From Mycolicibacterium hodleri (GTDB taxonomy: Bacteria; Actinomycetota; Actinomycetes; Mycobacteriales; Mycobacteriaceae), in NCBI RefSeq assembly GCF_025822245.1, contig NZ_JACKTL010000053.1, positions 1-64,000 of the forward strand: a stretch of 64,000 nucleotides of DNA, given 5' to 3'. The position numbers were made by a program, and so were the translations under genes. The notes beneath the pieces were generated by a model. That model did not search any database and had not been told where the DNA came from. It saw nothing but the letters and a program-made list of their open reading frames with translations. This document shows, piece by piece, positions 27,846 through 36,290 of the stretch. The first letter of the stretch is position 1; the number at the start of each line of letters is the position of its first letter.

Positions 27846-28466
27846 ATGCCAAACACGAGTCCGATAACCGCATGGAAGGCACTCAGCGAGGGTAACGACC
27901 GGTTCGTCGCCGGTACTCCCGAGCACCCCAGCCAGAGCATCCAGCACCGCGCGAGCCTCGCCGACGGGCAGAAGCCGACCGCGGTGGTGTTCGGCTGCGC
28001 CGACAGCCGCGTCGCCGCCGAGATCATCTTCGACCAGGGCCTCGGCGACATGTTCGTGGTGCGCACCGCCGGACACGTGCTGGACTCGGCGGTTCTCGGC
28101 TCGATCGAATACGCGGTGACGGTGCTGAACGTGCCGCTCATCGTGGTTCTCGGCCACGACAGCTGTGGTGCGGTCAAGGCGACGCTGGCGGCGCTCGACG
28201 ACGGCGAGGTACCTGGCGGCTACGTGCTCGACATCGTCGAACGCATCACCCCGTCGATCCTGCTCGGCCGGAACGAAGGCCTGACGCGGGTCGACGAATT
28301 CGAGGCACGCCACGTCACGGCGACCGCCAAGCAGCTCGTCAGTCGGTCCAAGGCGGTGTCGGACGCGGTGGAATCCGGGAAGCTGGCCATCGCGGGTGTG
28401 ACCTACCACTTGGCCGACGGACGGGCGGTCCTTCGCGAACACGTGGGAGACATCGGCGCAGGCTGA
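27846..28466 (+). CDS. canB: Beta-class carbonic anhydrase
   Basis: 206 residues from ATG at 27846. The zinc ligands are Cys51, His104 and Cys107, with the Asp53-Arg55 dyad (FGCADSRVA), a complete beta-carbonic anhydrase site (HDSCGAV). It interconverts CO2 and bicarbonate in the cytoplasm, supplying carboxylases. It is equivalent to Rv3588c and divergent from mutY with 28 bp between starts, so the promoters must overlap. Confidence 0.95.
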   Translation: MPNTSPITAWKALSEGNDRFVAGTPEHPSQSIQHRASLADGQKPTAVVFGCADSRVAAEIIFDQGLGDMFVVRTAGHVLDSAVLGSIEYAVTVLNVPLIVVLGHDSCGAVKATLAALDDGEVPGGYVLDIVERITPSILLGRNEGLTRVDEFEARHVTATAKQLVSRSKAVSDAVESGKLAIAGVTYHLADGRAVLREHVGDIGAG

Positions 28467-28501
28467 CCCGCGACACGCCGGGCGAGGTCAGACGGCTAGG
28501 T

Positions 28502-29308
28502 GTGAGCTGGCCTTACCGTAGTCTCGTGCTGGAAACTGAACCGCATCACCCGCTGCCGCCGGAGATCTACCGGCGCAGACGGTTTCTCGCGATAGGCGTG
28601 GGGGCTCTGGTCCTCGTCATCGTCATTGCAATCGTCGTGGTGGTGTTCGCGAACAGCACCGGCGGTGACTCGACCGCCACTCAGCCGAGCACGACGGCCG
28701 CTCCCTCTGCGACGCAGCTTCCTGGCGCGAATCCCGAGGTCAAGACGCCCATCCTGCCGCCCGCCCAGCAATCGCCCCCGCCGACCCCGACTCCCGTCCA
28801 GGCCGTCGTGCCGCCACCGGTGCTGAATGCGGGCGACGACTGTCCCGACTCCACCCTCGCGGTGAAGGGCATCACCAGCCAGCCCAACTACGTCGTCGGT
28901 GACCAGCCGAAGTTCACCATGGTCGTCACCAACATCGGCTTGGTGGCGTGCAAGCGCGACGTCGGCGCCGCCGTGCTGGCGGCCTACGTTTACGGGCTCG
29001 ACAACAACAGGCTCTGGTCGAACCTCGACTGCGCGCCGTCCAACGAGACGCTGGTCAAGACGTTCAACCCTGGCGAGCAGGTGACCACCGAGGTGACCTG
29101 GACCGGGATGGGTTCCGCCGCGAACTGCCCGCTGCCGCGCCAGCCGATCGGACCGGGTACGTACAACCTGGTGGTGCAACTGGGCAACCTGCGGTCGGCC
29201 ACAGTGCCCTTCACGTTGGCCGCGCCTGCCAACGTGCCTGCGGGCGAAGCGCCTCCGGCTCCCGCCGACGCACCTCCGCCCGAAGTCCCGGCACCCGCGG
29301 GCAACTAG
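28502..29308 (+). CDS. Conserved membrane-anchored extracytoplasmic protein (Rv3587c-like)
   Basis: 268 residues. A short basic cytoplasmic tail is followed by one membrane helix (FLAIGVGALVLVIVIAIVVVVF, about 28-49), a Thr/Pro/Ser-rich linker and a folded extracellular domain of about 130 residues containing two cysteines (DDCPDSTL and LVACKRDV, probably paired) plus others. The tail is Ala/Pro-rich. It matches Rv3587c in place and plan. Function unknown. Its stop overlaps that of the convergent HNH gene. Confidence 0.85.
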   Translation: MSWPYRSLVLETEPHHPLPPEIYRRRRFLAIGVGALVLVIVIAIVVVVFANSTGGDSTATQPSTTAAPSATQLPGANPEVKTPILPPAQQSPPPTPTPVQAVVPPPVLNAGDDCPDSTLAVKGITSQPNYVVGDQPKFTMVVTNIGLVACKRDVGAAVLAAYVYGLDNNRLWSNLDCAPSNETLVKTFNPGEQVTTEVTWTGMGSAANCPLPRQPIGPGTYNLVVQLGNLRSATVPFTLAAPANVPAGEAPPAPADAPPPEVPAPAGN

Positions 29309-31002
29309 TTCCACTGCTGATTCACCTCACGTTCGTGTTGGACGCGTCTGGCGCGGTCGTGGGCGCGGGTGGTCTTGCGGCGCGGCATGGTGAGACCCGA
29401 CGCGTGACGTGCTGGAACGCCGCTCGCCGCAACGGTTCTGGTCGGTTCGGATAGTTCGGGGAACAGTAGGCGGCTGCCCGGTGTGGTGACGCGGGTGCGG
29501 CCGTCGGGTGCGGTCCACACGATGGTGCCGTCGTCGAGTTGTTCGTCCCGCCAACCATTCCCGCCGCCCCAGAAGGTCTTCAACAAGTGATGTCGACGGC
29601 ACAGGCATTTCAGGTTGGACGCCGCCGTCGGACCGCAGGGCCACGGAATCGTATGGTCGACATCACAATTCGACGCCGGCGCCCGGCAGCCCGGGAAGCG
29701 GCACGTCAGGTCGCGGCATCTGACGAAGTCGGCCAGCTTCTTCGAGGGTCGGTAGCGGGGTTCCGGTGGGGCTTGGCCGGGATGGACGATCGCGGTGATC
29801 GTCGCCCCGACCGTGGCGCGGCAGGCGATCGCCCCGGGCAGGAACTGCCCGCCCATCATCGATGCGGGACGCAGGCTCGCCAGGCGTCCCGGGGTGGGGG
29901 TGAGGGCCTCGGTCAGGGTCAGCTCGCGCAGCGGCTTGGTGAACATCGCCGGGGGTTCCCCGTCGAGGGCGGTCCGCTCGTCGGCGGGGGCGGGGGTGTC
30001 GGCCGACTCATCTGCCGCGGCAGCCTGATTGGCAGTCGCCGCGTCGTTGACGGTCGCCGAGTCGTCGGCAGAGTCGGTGTCCTCGGCGGTCTCAGTGTGT
30101 TCATCGCCGTTGCATCCGCCGTCATCCGTTGGCGAACCAGGTGCAGGGGAGGCCGGCACGGGCGGCTGCGGTGCTGCGGGTGGTGTTGGCCGCTCGTCGA
30201 GGGTGTCCTGGTGGGCGATGACGTAGACCACCACCCCCGTCGAGGGCGGGTTGTGCGCGGCGGGGCAGTCCTCGGCGCCGCACAGGCACGCCAGGCGGTC
30301 CGCCCCGTGAGACAGCGCACCCACCGCATCGGAGCGACGCTGATCCAGGGTGCGAGGATCAGCCGGGCAGACGGTGCGGGCCAACGCGTCGATACGGGCG
30401 TCGAACGCCTTGGCGTCGTGGGCGAACAGGGTCGCGAAGACGGTCGCCATCCCGCTGCCGTCCTCCTCACCCACCTCGACCGACCGGCCCCGCGCCCTAG
30501 TCTCGGTCCGGATGACCGCCTGCGGGTCGACCTGGGCGACGAACCCGTCGATCGTCTTCTCCAGCGTCGCCACCGACATGGGTTCCCGGGAGCTCAACGC
30601 CGCCGCCAGCATGGCGTCGAGCGCGTGGAGGGCGTCGGGGTCGACGACCAGGGCGCCGCGCTGCACTACCGCCTTCACCAGCTGATAGGTAATGAGACCC
30701 TCGGCGAACACCGCGGCGACCTTGGGGAACCGTTCGTGCAGCGCCACGGCGACCAACAGTTGGTTGGACGCGGCGCCGGGGGTGATCCGCAGGACCGCCC
30801 CGATGTGCGCGGCGACGGCATCGAAGTTGTCGACACACCACAGGTCCCGAGACGCCGACCCGGACACGGCGTAGGCGGCCTCGAGCATCCCGGCCATAGC
30901 GGCGACCTTGCGGGCACAGGCGGCCGATTCCGACCGAGACCACGCCTGCACCGCAGCGGCACCCGAGGTACCGGCCGTGGGAGCCACCAACGAATCGAAC
31001 AT
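29305..31002 (-). CDS. 13E12-family DUF222/HNH endonuclease-like protein
   Basis: 565 residues. The N-terminal DUF222 region (about 1-260) includes the ITPGAASNQLLVAVAL segment. A low-complexity acidic Ala/Asp/Thr linker (about 270-345) leads to an HNH nuclease motif near the C-terminus (CDVDHTIPWPCGPTAASNL...CRRHHLLKTF). Such genes are the multicopy REP13E12-type elements of mycobacteria, often at sites of genome variation. I do not see flanking repeats or att-like sequences here. It lies where the disA and Rv3587c orthologues would otherwise be near neighbours, so it is probably inserted. Nuclease activity is plausible but unproven for the family. Confidence 0.88.
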   Translation of the reverse strand: MFDSLVAPTAGTSGAAAVQAWSRSESAACARKVAAMAGMLEAAYAVSGSASRDLWCVDNFDAVAAHIGAVLRITPGAASNQLLVAVALHERFPKVAAVFAEGLITYQLVKAVVQRGALVVDPDALHALDAMLAAALSSREPMSVATLEKTIDGFVAQVDPQAVIRTETRARGRSVEVGEEDGSGMATVFATLFAHDAKAFDARIDALARTVCPADPRTLDQRRSDAVGALSHGADRLACLCGAEDCPAAHNPPSTGVVVYVIAHQDTLDERPTPPAAPQPPVPASPAPGSPTDDGGCNGDEHTETAEDTDSADDSATVNDAATANQAAAADESADTPAPADERTALDGEPPAMFTKPLRELTLTEALTPTPGRLASLRPASMMGGQFLPGAIACRATVGATITAIVHPGQAPPEPRYRPSKKLADFVRCRDLTCRFPGCRAPASNCDVDHTIPWPCGPTAASNLKCLCRRHHLLKTFWGGGNGWRDEQLDDGTIVWTAPDGRTRVTTPGSRLLFPELSEPTRTVAASGVPARHASGLTMPRRKTTRAHDRARRVQHEREVNQQWN

Positions 31003-31129
31003 ACTTGCGAATTTACTCGCGGCGAACGACGAAAAGGCCGAAATTTAGGCCGCAGACCTCAAAGCTGTGGGTGGATCATGAACTGTGGACAACCGAGGCG
31101 CTCAACCCCGAATATGTCAGAGCCGCATG

Positions 31130-31762
31130 CTATTTGGGCCTCAAGTGGCCGGTGTCGCCAAGTCGGGCAAGCGAGCGGTTGTGGAAGTAGTCGTCCTCGC
31201 GGAGTGTGGTGATGCTGCCCGGCGCGGCGTGAAAATTGACGTAACCCAGTGCTGCCTCGGGCATGCCGATCCATGCTGCGACGACGTAGGTCAGCGCGAA
31301 ACCGTGGGTCACGATCACCTGCCACTGGACCGGCTGGCACAGGATTGCGTCCATCGCGGCGTAGACGCGCTCGGCGAAGGCTGCCTTCGTCTCCGAACCG
31401 TCGACGCCCTCGTGGTGGAACAGTCGATCCCCGACTAAAGGTGGCGGCAGGAATCGGTGATCGAGCCACTCCTGCGGTCGTCCCTCGGCGACGCCGTAGG
31501 ACTTCTCCCGCAGGCCCCAGTCGAACGACGGCGCCGCTCCAAGAGGTGTCGCGATCGCTTCAGCCGTTCGCCGACAACGCATTAGGTCGGACGAGTAGAC
31601 GTCCACCGGAGCGCCGACGGGAATTGCGTACCGGATCGCGACGGCGATCGCATCGGCGTCACGCAACCCCTCGGGAGTCAGATCGGAGTCGTGCCATCCG
31701 CGGACGCGGCCCTCGACGTGATGAGTCGCCTCTGGGTGCACCACCACCAGAACGGTGCGCAC
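31130..31762 (-). CDS. Histidine phosphatase-family protein (HPE variant)
   Basis: 210 residues. Phosphoglycerate-mutase-like fold, but the catalytic RHG is replaced: VLVVVHPEATHH (about 4-15). The other elements remain: the YSSDLMRCRRTAEAIA arginine, a LREKSYGVAEGRP acidic motif and the second His in VIVTHGFALTY. It starts 6 bases after the disA stop, on the same strand. A phosphatase beside the cyclic-di-AMP synthase is suggestive but there is no direct evidence of a nucleotide substrate. Confidence 0.78.
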   Translation of the reverse strand: MRTVLVVVHPEATHHVEGRVRGWHDSDLTPEGLRDADAIAVAIRYAIPVGAPVDVYSSDLMRCRRTAEAIATPLGAAPSFDWGLREKSYGVAEGRPQEWLDHRFLPPPLVGDRLFHHEGVDGSETKAAFAERVYAAMDAILCQPVQWQVIVTHGFALTYVVAAWIGMPEAALGYVNFHAAPGSITTLREDDYFHNRSLARLGDTGHLRPK

Positions 31763-31768
31763 CGACGC

Positions 31769-32887
31769 TCAGGCCAACTGATCGGCGATCGTCGACTCCG
31801 CCAACTGCGAGAGCCCTTCACGGACGTGCCTGGCCCACATCGACCCGATGCCGTCCACCGACTGCAGGTCGTTGGCGCTTGCGGCCAGCACGCCCTGCAG
31901 CGATCCGAACGACCGGACCAGCAGGTCGACGTGGGCGAATTGCAACCGCGGAATGCCCGCCATCGCGCGGTAGCCCCGCGAGCTCATCGCGGAGTCCTGC
32001 GCTTCGAGCGTCGACGGGTAGCCGAAAACCCTTGCCAGCGCAGTGAAGTCGAGCAGTTCGTTGTCACTGAGGGTGTCGAGCTCGTCGAGCGTGGCGAGTA
32101 CCTGAGCCGTCGAGGGCGGGTCGGGATTGGAGTGGTAGTCGCGCGCAATCAGTTCCCGGGCGGTGTCGTTGTCGCCGACGAGTTCTTCGAGCTGCAGCTT
32201 GAGCTGGCGCCCGTTCGTACCCAGTTCGACGACATCGGCGTCGATCTCGAGGCTGATGCGGCGCACCATCTCCAAGCGCTGCACCACCGTCATGACGTCG
32301 CGCAGCGTCACGAAGTCCTCGATCTCCGCCGTGGAGAGCTGCCGGTTGACCTCGTCGAGACGGGCCTTGTAACGCTCGAGGGTGGCAATCGTCTGGTTCG
32401 CGCGCGACAGGATCGTCGCGGAATCGGGCACCACGTGCCGCTCACCCGCAACGTAGACCGTGACGATGCTCATCGAATGACTCACGGAGACAACGGGATA
32501 ACCGGTCTGCACGGCGGTGCGCTCGGCCGACCGGTGCCGGGTGCCGGATTCGTCGGTTGGGATCGAGGGATCTGGGACGAGTTGGACGTTGGCGCGCAGG
32601 ATGCGGGTTCCGTCGCTGGACAGCACGACCGCGCCGTCCATCTTCGACAACTCGCGCAGTCGAGTCGGTGCATAGGCGATGTCGAGGGCGAAGCCGCCGT
32701 CGCAGATGGCCTCGACCGAGTCGTCGAAGCCGAGGACGATCAGGGCGCCGGTACGTCCCCGCAAGATGCGCTCGAGACCGTCGCGAAGCGCGGTGCCCGG
32801 GGCGAGCTGTCCGAGCGTCTCACGCAGCGTCGGTCTCGCGAGTTGGACGACGTTGCCGCGCCCGCTTCTGGCAGCCTTCACGGCCAT
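31769..32887 (-). CDS. disA: Diadenylate cyclase DisA
   Basis: 372 residues from the second of two adjacent ATGs, preferred because AGGAGG lies just upstream of the pair; the total equals the M. smegmatis DisA length as I remember it. The DAC domain has the catalytic MDGAVVLSSDG and GTRHRSAERTA motifs (about 80-130). A helical linker and a C-terminal helix-hairpin-helix DNA-binding domain (SVDGIGSMWARHVREGLS) follow. It condenses two ATP to cyclic di-AMP and monitors DNA structure. It is co-transcribed with radA, whose stop is 8 bases upstream; RadA is known to interact with DisA in M. smegmatis. Confidence 0.96.
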   Translation of the reverse strand: MAVKAARSGRGNVVQLARPTLRETLGQLAPGTALRDGLERILRGRTGALIVLGFDDSVEAICDGGFALDIAYAPTRLRELSKMDGAVVLSSDGTRILRANVQLVPDPSIPTDESGTRHRSAERTAVQTGYPVVSVSHSMSIVTVYVAGERHVVPDSATILSRANQTIATLERYKARLDEVNRQLSTAEIEDFVTLRDVMTVVQRLEMVRRISLEIDADVVELGTNGRQLKLQLEELVGDNDTARELIARDYHSNPDPPSTAQVLATLDELDTLSDNELLDFTALARVFGYPSTLEAQDSAMSSRGYRAMAGIPRLQFAHVDLLVRSFGSLQGVLAASANDLQSVDGIGSMWARHVREGLSQLAESTIADQLA

Positions 32888-32895
32888 CATCCCTC

Positions 32896-34302
32896 CTAGC
32901 GTCGGCCGCCATTGTCCCTCACATTGTCGGAGATGTTCCTGAGCACCCGCAAGGCTCCCGAGATGTCGTCGGCGGACCGCACCGTCAAACCGGCCGGCAC
33001 GTCCTTCACCCCGGGCGGAACCACGGCGCACGTGAACCCCAGCCGGGCCGCCTCCGCCAGCCGGCGGTCCATGCCGGTCACCCTGCGGAGGTCGCCCGCG
33101 AGACCGACCTCGCCGATGGCCACCACCGTAGTGGGCATGGGGATGTCGAAGCAGGCCGATGCGATCGCCAGGGCCACCGCGAGGTCGGACGACGGATCGG
33201 TCAACCGCATACCGCCGACGGTCGACAAATAGATGTCGTTCTGCGCGATCTTCAGTCCCGCCCGCTTCTCGAGGACGGCGGTGATCATCGCCGCGCGGGC
33301 CGAGTCGATGCCGCTGACCGCCCGCCGTGGGTTGCCCGCGGCGGGCGACCCGATGAGCGCCTGCACCTCGCCGATGAGAGGCCGTTTGCCGTCGAGCGTC
33401 ACCGTCACGGAGGTACCGGGCACCGGTTGCGGCCGTTGATCCCGGAAGAGGCCCGAAGGATCGGCCACCCCTTCGATTCCGCTGTCGTGCAACAGAAAAC
33501 AACCGACCTCGTCGGCCGCGCCGAAGCGGTTCTTGACACCGCGCACCATGCGCAGCGCCGAGGACCGGTCGCCCTCGAAGTGCATCACGACGTCGACGAG
33601 GTGCTCCAGCGAACGGGGGCCCGCGATGGCGCCGTCCTTGGTCACGTGGCCGACCAGGATGATGGCGACCCCGGTGGTCTTCGCGGCCATCGTCAGCGCG
33701 GTGGTGACCGCCCGGATCTGGGTGACGCCACCGGCGACGCCGTCGGCCTCGGTGGTCGACATGGTCTGCACCGAGTCGACGACGATGAGCGACGGCTTGA
33801 CCTGTTCGATGTGACCGAGCGCGGTCTGCAGGTCGGACTCCGCGGCGAGGAACACTTCGTCGTGCGTGCATCCGGTGCGCTCCGCACGGAGCCGGATCTG
33901 GCCCGCCGACTCCTCGCCCGACAGGTACAGGGCACGACGACCGGACAGCGCCCAACGGTGGACGACCTCGAGCAGCAGAGTGGACTTGCCGACCCCGGGA
34001 TCTCCGGCCAGCAGCGTCACCGACCCGGGGACGAGGCCGCCGCCGAGCACCCGGTCGAGCTCACTGACGCCGGTGGCGAAGTGCCTGGTGGAACCGGGAT
34101 CTATCGAGCTGATCGGGACGGCGGGCGAGCTCGGCGCGACCGCACGGTTGGTGGCCGCACCGGTGATGGGGGTGAGAACGGCGATCTCGTCGACGGTGCC
34201 CCAACTGCCGCAGTCCGGGCACCGGCCGACCCACTTGGCGGTGACGTGCTTGCACTCCGAACACCGGTGCTGCGAACGCGCCTTGGAACCCACTTTTGCC
34301 AC
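32896..34302 (-). CDS. radA: DNA repair protein RadA
   Basis: 468 residues. A zinc finger (CSECKHVTAKWVGRCPDC, about 14-31), a RecA-like ATPase with Walker A GDPGVGKST (about 103-111), the RadA-specific KNRFG motif (VKNRFGAADE) and a C-terminal Lon-protease-like domain are all present. It is a branch-migration helicase in homologous recombination. First gene of a radA-disA-phosphatase run on the minus strand. Confidence 0.96.
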   Translation of the reverse strand: MAKVGSKARSQHRCSECKHVTAKWVGRCPDCGSWGTVDEIAVLTPITGAATNRAVAPSSPAVPISSIDPGSTRHFATGVSELDRVLGGGLVPGSVTLLAGDPGVGKSTLLLEVVHRWALSGRRALYLSGEESAGQIRLRAERTGCTHDEVFLAAESDLQTALGHIEQVKPSLIVVDSVQTMSTTEADGVAGGVTQIRAVTTALTMAAKTTGVAIILVGHVTKDGAIAGPRSLEHLVDVVMHFEGDRSSALRMVRGVKNRFGAADEVGCFLLHDSGIEGVADPSGLFRDQRPQPVPGTSVTVTLDGKRPLIGEVQALIGSPAAGNPRRAVSGIDSARAAMITAVLEKRAGLKIAQNDIYLSTVGGMRLTDPSSDLAVALAIASACFDIPMPTTVVAIGEVGLAGDLRRVTGMDRRLAEAARLGFTCAVVPPGVKDVPAGLTVRSADDISGALRVLRNISDNVRDNGGRR

Positions 34303-34348
34303 GTGCAGACCGTATCGGGCCGCACCGACAGAACGGTGGTGGCGAGGC

Positions 34349-34942
34349 TCAGTGGCCGGCCGTGTCGGCTTCGGCGCCTGCCTCGACCGCTGCCTCGCGG
34401 CGAGGGGCTTCGCCAGCCGAGATCGGCACGTTCACCTGGGCCTGACCCGAGCGCTCGAAGGTGAAGGTGAAGGGGTAGTTCAGGCCGTTGGTGATCGGCT
34501 TGGAGAGCCGGACCGCGGCCTCGACGGTGGCGGCGCCCTCGGTCGCGTCCAGGGCGCTCGGAGCGCCGTCCGGCGTCCCCACGATGAGGGTTCCACCGGC
34601 GGGCACCCGGGCGTCACCGGTGATGCTCACGGTGCCGATGTCGGAGGTGATCGACACCAGCCGGTCGCCGTTCTCGGCGGACTCGTTGACCGCGACGAAC
34701 AGCAGTTCTGCGTCGTCGCCCGGTCGGACGTAGTCGGCGGTCTGGGGCGCCCGCAGGTGCACGTTGCGCAGGGCGATTCCCGAGGTGGGGTCGCCCACCC
34801 ACGCGAGCGTGCCGTTGACGGCGGGCATCTGCGTGGCCGTCTGCGAGATCTGGCCTGCGCCACAACCGGACAGGACGATGGCGGCGGACAGCCCGCACGC
34901 GGCCAGTGCGACCACGGAAGTGCGCGATTTCGAGAGCGTCAC
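34349..34942 (-). CDS. lpqE: Lipoprotein LpqE
   Basis: 197 residues from a GTG preceded by AGGAGG with a 5-base spacer, which decides the start against a longer frame. A signal peptide ends in a good lipobox (IVLSGC), so the protein is anchored outside the membrane. The mature domain is beta-rich and related to copper-chaperone-like PCu(A)C/Ig folds, although the methionine-rich copper motif is not evident. It corresponds to Rv3584. Function unknown. It is divergent from carD. Confidence 0.88.
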   Translation of the reverse strand: MTLSKSRTSVVALAACGLSAAIVLSGCGAGQISQTATQMPAVNGTLAWVGDPTSGIALRNVHLRAPQTADYVRPGDDAELLFVAVNESAENGDRLVSITSDIGTVSITGDARVPAGGTLIVGTPDGAPSALDATEGAATVEAAVRLSKPITNGLNYPFTFTFERSGQAQVNVPISAGEAPRREAAVEAGAEADTAGH

Positions 34943-35212
34943 TGAAGCCTCCTGCTCGGCGACGGGACGACCGTGACGTGCATCCCGAGTGTCGACTATG
35001 CAGAGTAGTAGGTGGCGACGAGCGGTGGAAGCCGAGGTCCGTCGACGGGGCTCGACCGTCCGTTCCGAACGGGTCTGGGGGGCATGACGATCCGTCGGCC
35101 GGGGGTTGCCAGCAGCCCTGCGCGTTGCACGGATTCTCGACCGTGTCAACCCCTAGTCTTCACCCGCGGGGCCCCTGACCTGCATCGTTGCGCAACACGT
35201 GTCTTGGCCCCG

Positions 35213-35221
35213 TGCTAACAT
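35213..35221 (+). promoter_or_regulatory. Extended -10 promoter of carD
   Basis: TGCTAACAT is an extended -10 (TG-N-TAACAT) about 27 bp ahead of the carD ATG. The expected -35 region overlaps a perfect 10-base palindrome GTTGCGCAAC (35187-35196). The whole lpqE-carD gap (34943-35247, about 305 bp) holds no gene that I can see; the part next to lpqE carries the lpqE ribosome site. Confidence 0.45.
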
Positions 35222-35247
35222 TGGGTGGTGAAAGGGGCTCTAATCTG

Positions 35248-35736
35248 ATGATTTTCAAGGTCGGAGACACCGTTGTCTATCCACATCACGGTGCTGCATT
35301 GATCGAGGCGATCGAAAGCCGAACCATCAAGGGCGAGCAGCGAGAATATCTCGTCCTCAAGGTGGCGCAGGGCGATCTCACCGTTCGAGTTCCTGCTGAC
35401 AACGCCGAGTACGTCGGCGTTCGCGACGTCGTCGGCCAGGAAGGCCTGGACAAGGTCTTCCAGGTGCTCCGCGCCCCGCATACCGAGGAGCCGACCAACT
35501 GGTCGCGTCGGTACAAGGCGAACCTGGAGAAGCTGGCTTCCGGTGACGTGAACAAGGTGGCGGAGGTCGTCCGCGATCTGTGGCGTCGGGACCAGGAGCG
35601 TGGGCTGTCCGCGGGCGAGAAGCGCATGCTGGCGAAGGCTCGGCAGATTCTGGTTGGTGAGCTGGCCTTGGCCGAGAACACCGACGAGGAGAAGGCTGAA
35701 ACCATCCTCGACGAAGTCCTGGCTGCCGCTTCCTGA
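35248..35736 (+). CDS. carD: RNA polymerase-binding transcription factor CarD
   Basis: 162 residues from the ATG at 35248, exactly the mycobacterial length. An N-terminal RNAP-interaction Tudor-like domain (MIFKVGDTVVYPHHGAA, 1-17) and a C-terminal helical DNA-binding domain are present; Trp85 (EPTNWSRRY) is the residue that wedges the promoter bubble. It stabilises open complexes and is essential in mycobacteria. In M. tuberculosis ispD follows; here ispF follows directly after 38 bp. Confidence 0.97.
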   Translation: MIFKVGDTVVYPHHGAALIEAIESRTIKGEQREYLVLKVAQGDLTVRVPADNAEYVGVRDVVGQEGLDKVFQVLRAPHTEEPTNWSRRYKANLEKLASGDVNKVAEVVRDLWRRDQERGLSAGEKRMLAKARQILVGELALAENTDEEKAETILDEVLAAAS

Positions 35737-35774
35737 CGTCGTCGCGGCAGCAGATGCTGCAGCGGTGAACATTG

Positions 35775-36254
35775 ATGAATTTCAGAATCGGTCTCGGGAC
35801 CGACGTACACCCCATCCAAGCTGGGCGGCCCTGTTGGCTGCTGGGCTTGGTATTCGATGACGCCGACGGCTGTGCTGGGCATTCCGACGGAGACGTCGCG
35901 GCGCACGCGCTCTGCGACGCCCTGCTCAGTGCAGCCGGCCTCGGTGACTTGGGTTCCGTGTTCGGCACCGACCGCCCGGAGTGGCGCGGTGTCGGCGGTG
36001 CCGACATGCTGCGCCACGTACACGCGCTGCTGCGGGCCGAGGGGTTCCGGGTCGGCAACGCCGCGGTCCAGGTAATCGGCAATCGGCCGAAGATCGGCCC
36101 CCGCCGCGTCGAGGCGCAGCAGCTGCTGTCCGCGCTGCTAGAGGCGCCGGTGTCGGTGTCGGCGACGACGACCGACGGTCTCGGCCTGACTGGTCGCGGG
36201 GAAGGTCTGGCCGCGATTGCGACGGCCCTGATAACACCAGACGAGCAAGGATGA
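35775..36254 (+). CDS. ispF: 2-C-methyl-D-erythritol 2,4-cyclodiphosphate synthase IspF
   Basis: 159 residues from ATG at 35775. Metal-binding residues are in GTDVHPI (Asp and His, about 9-15) and CAGHSDGDV (His about 43). FGTDRPEW and the C-terminal TTTDGLGLTGRGEG motif match IspF. It acts in the non-mevalonate isoprenoid pathway two steps after IspD. The IspD gene normally just upstream is missing from this locus. Confidence 0.95.
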   Translation: MNFRIGLGTDVHPIQAGRPCWLLGLVFDDADGCAGHSDGDVAAHALCDALLSAAGLGDLGSVFGTDRPEWRGVGGADMLRHVHALLRAEGFRVGNAAVQVIGNRPKIGPRRVEAQQLLSALLEAPVSVSATTTDGLGLTGRGEGLAAIATALITPDEQG

Positions 36255-36290
36255 CGGTTGAGCACTGACGGGCCGGTAAGCTGGCCCGTC

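Noticed and set aside
27818..28177. An N-terminal extension of MutY
   Set aside because: It overlaps the divergent carbonic anhydrase gene and lacks homology; the ATG at 27817 gives the family length.
29305..31002. Insertion sequence or transposase
   Set aside because: The protein has DUF222 and HNH motifs but no DDE or serine recombinase domain, and I see no terminal inverted repeats.
32888..33955. An extension of disA through radA
   Set aside because: The added sequence is radA read in another frame; DisA begins at the AGGAGG-linked ATG.
35187..35196. Palindrome GTTGCGCAAC in the carD promoter as the same operator found ahead of the betaine operon
   Set aside because: The shared octamer is expected a few times by chance in 64 kb of this composition, and the genes have no common function.
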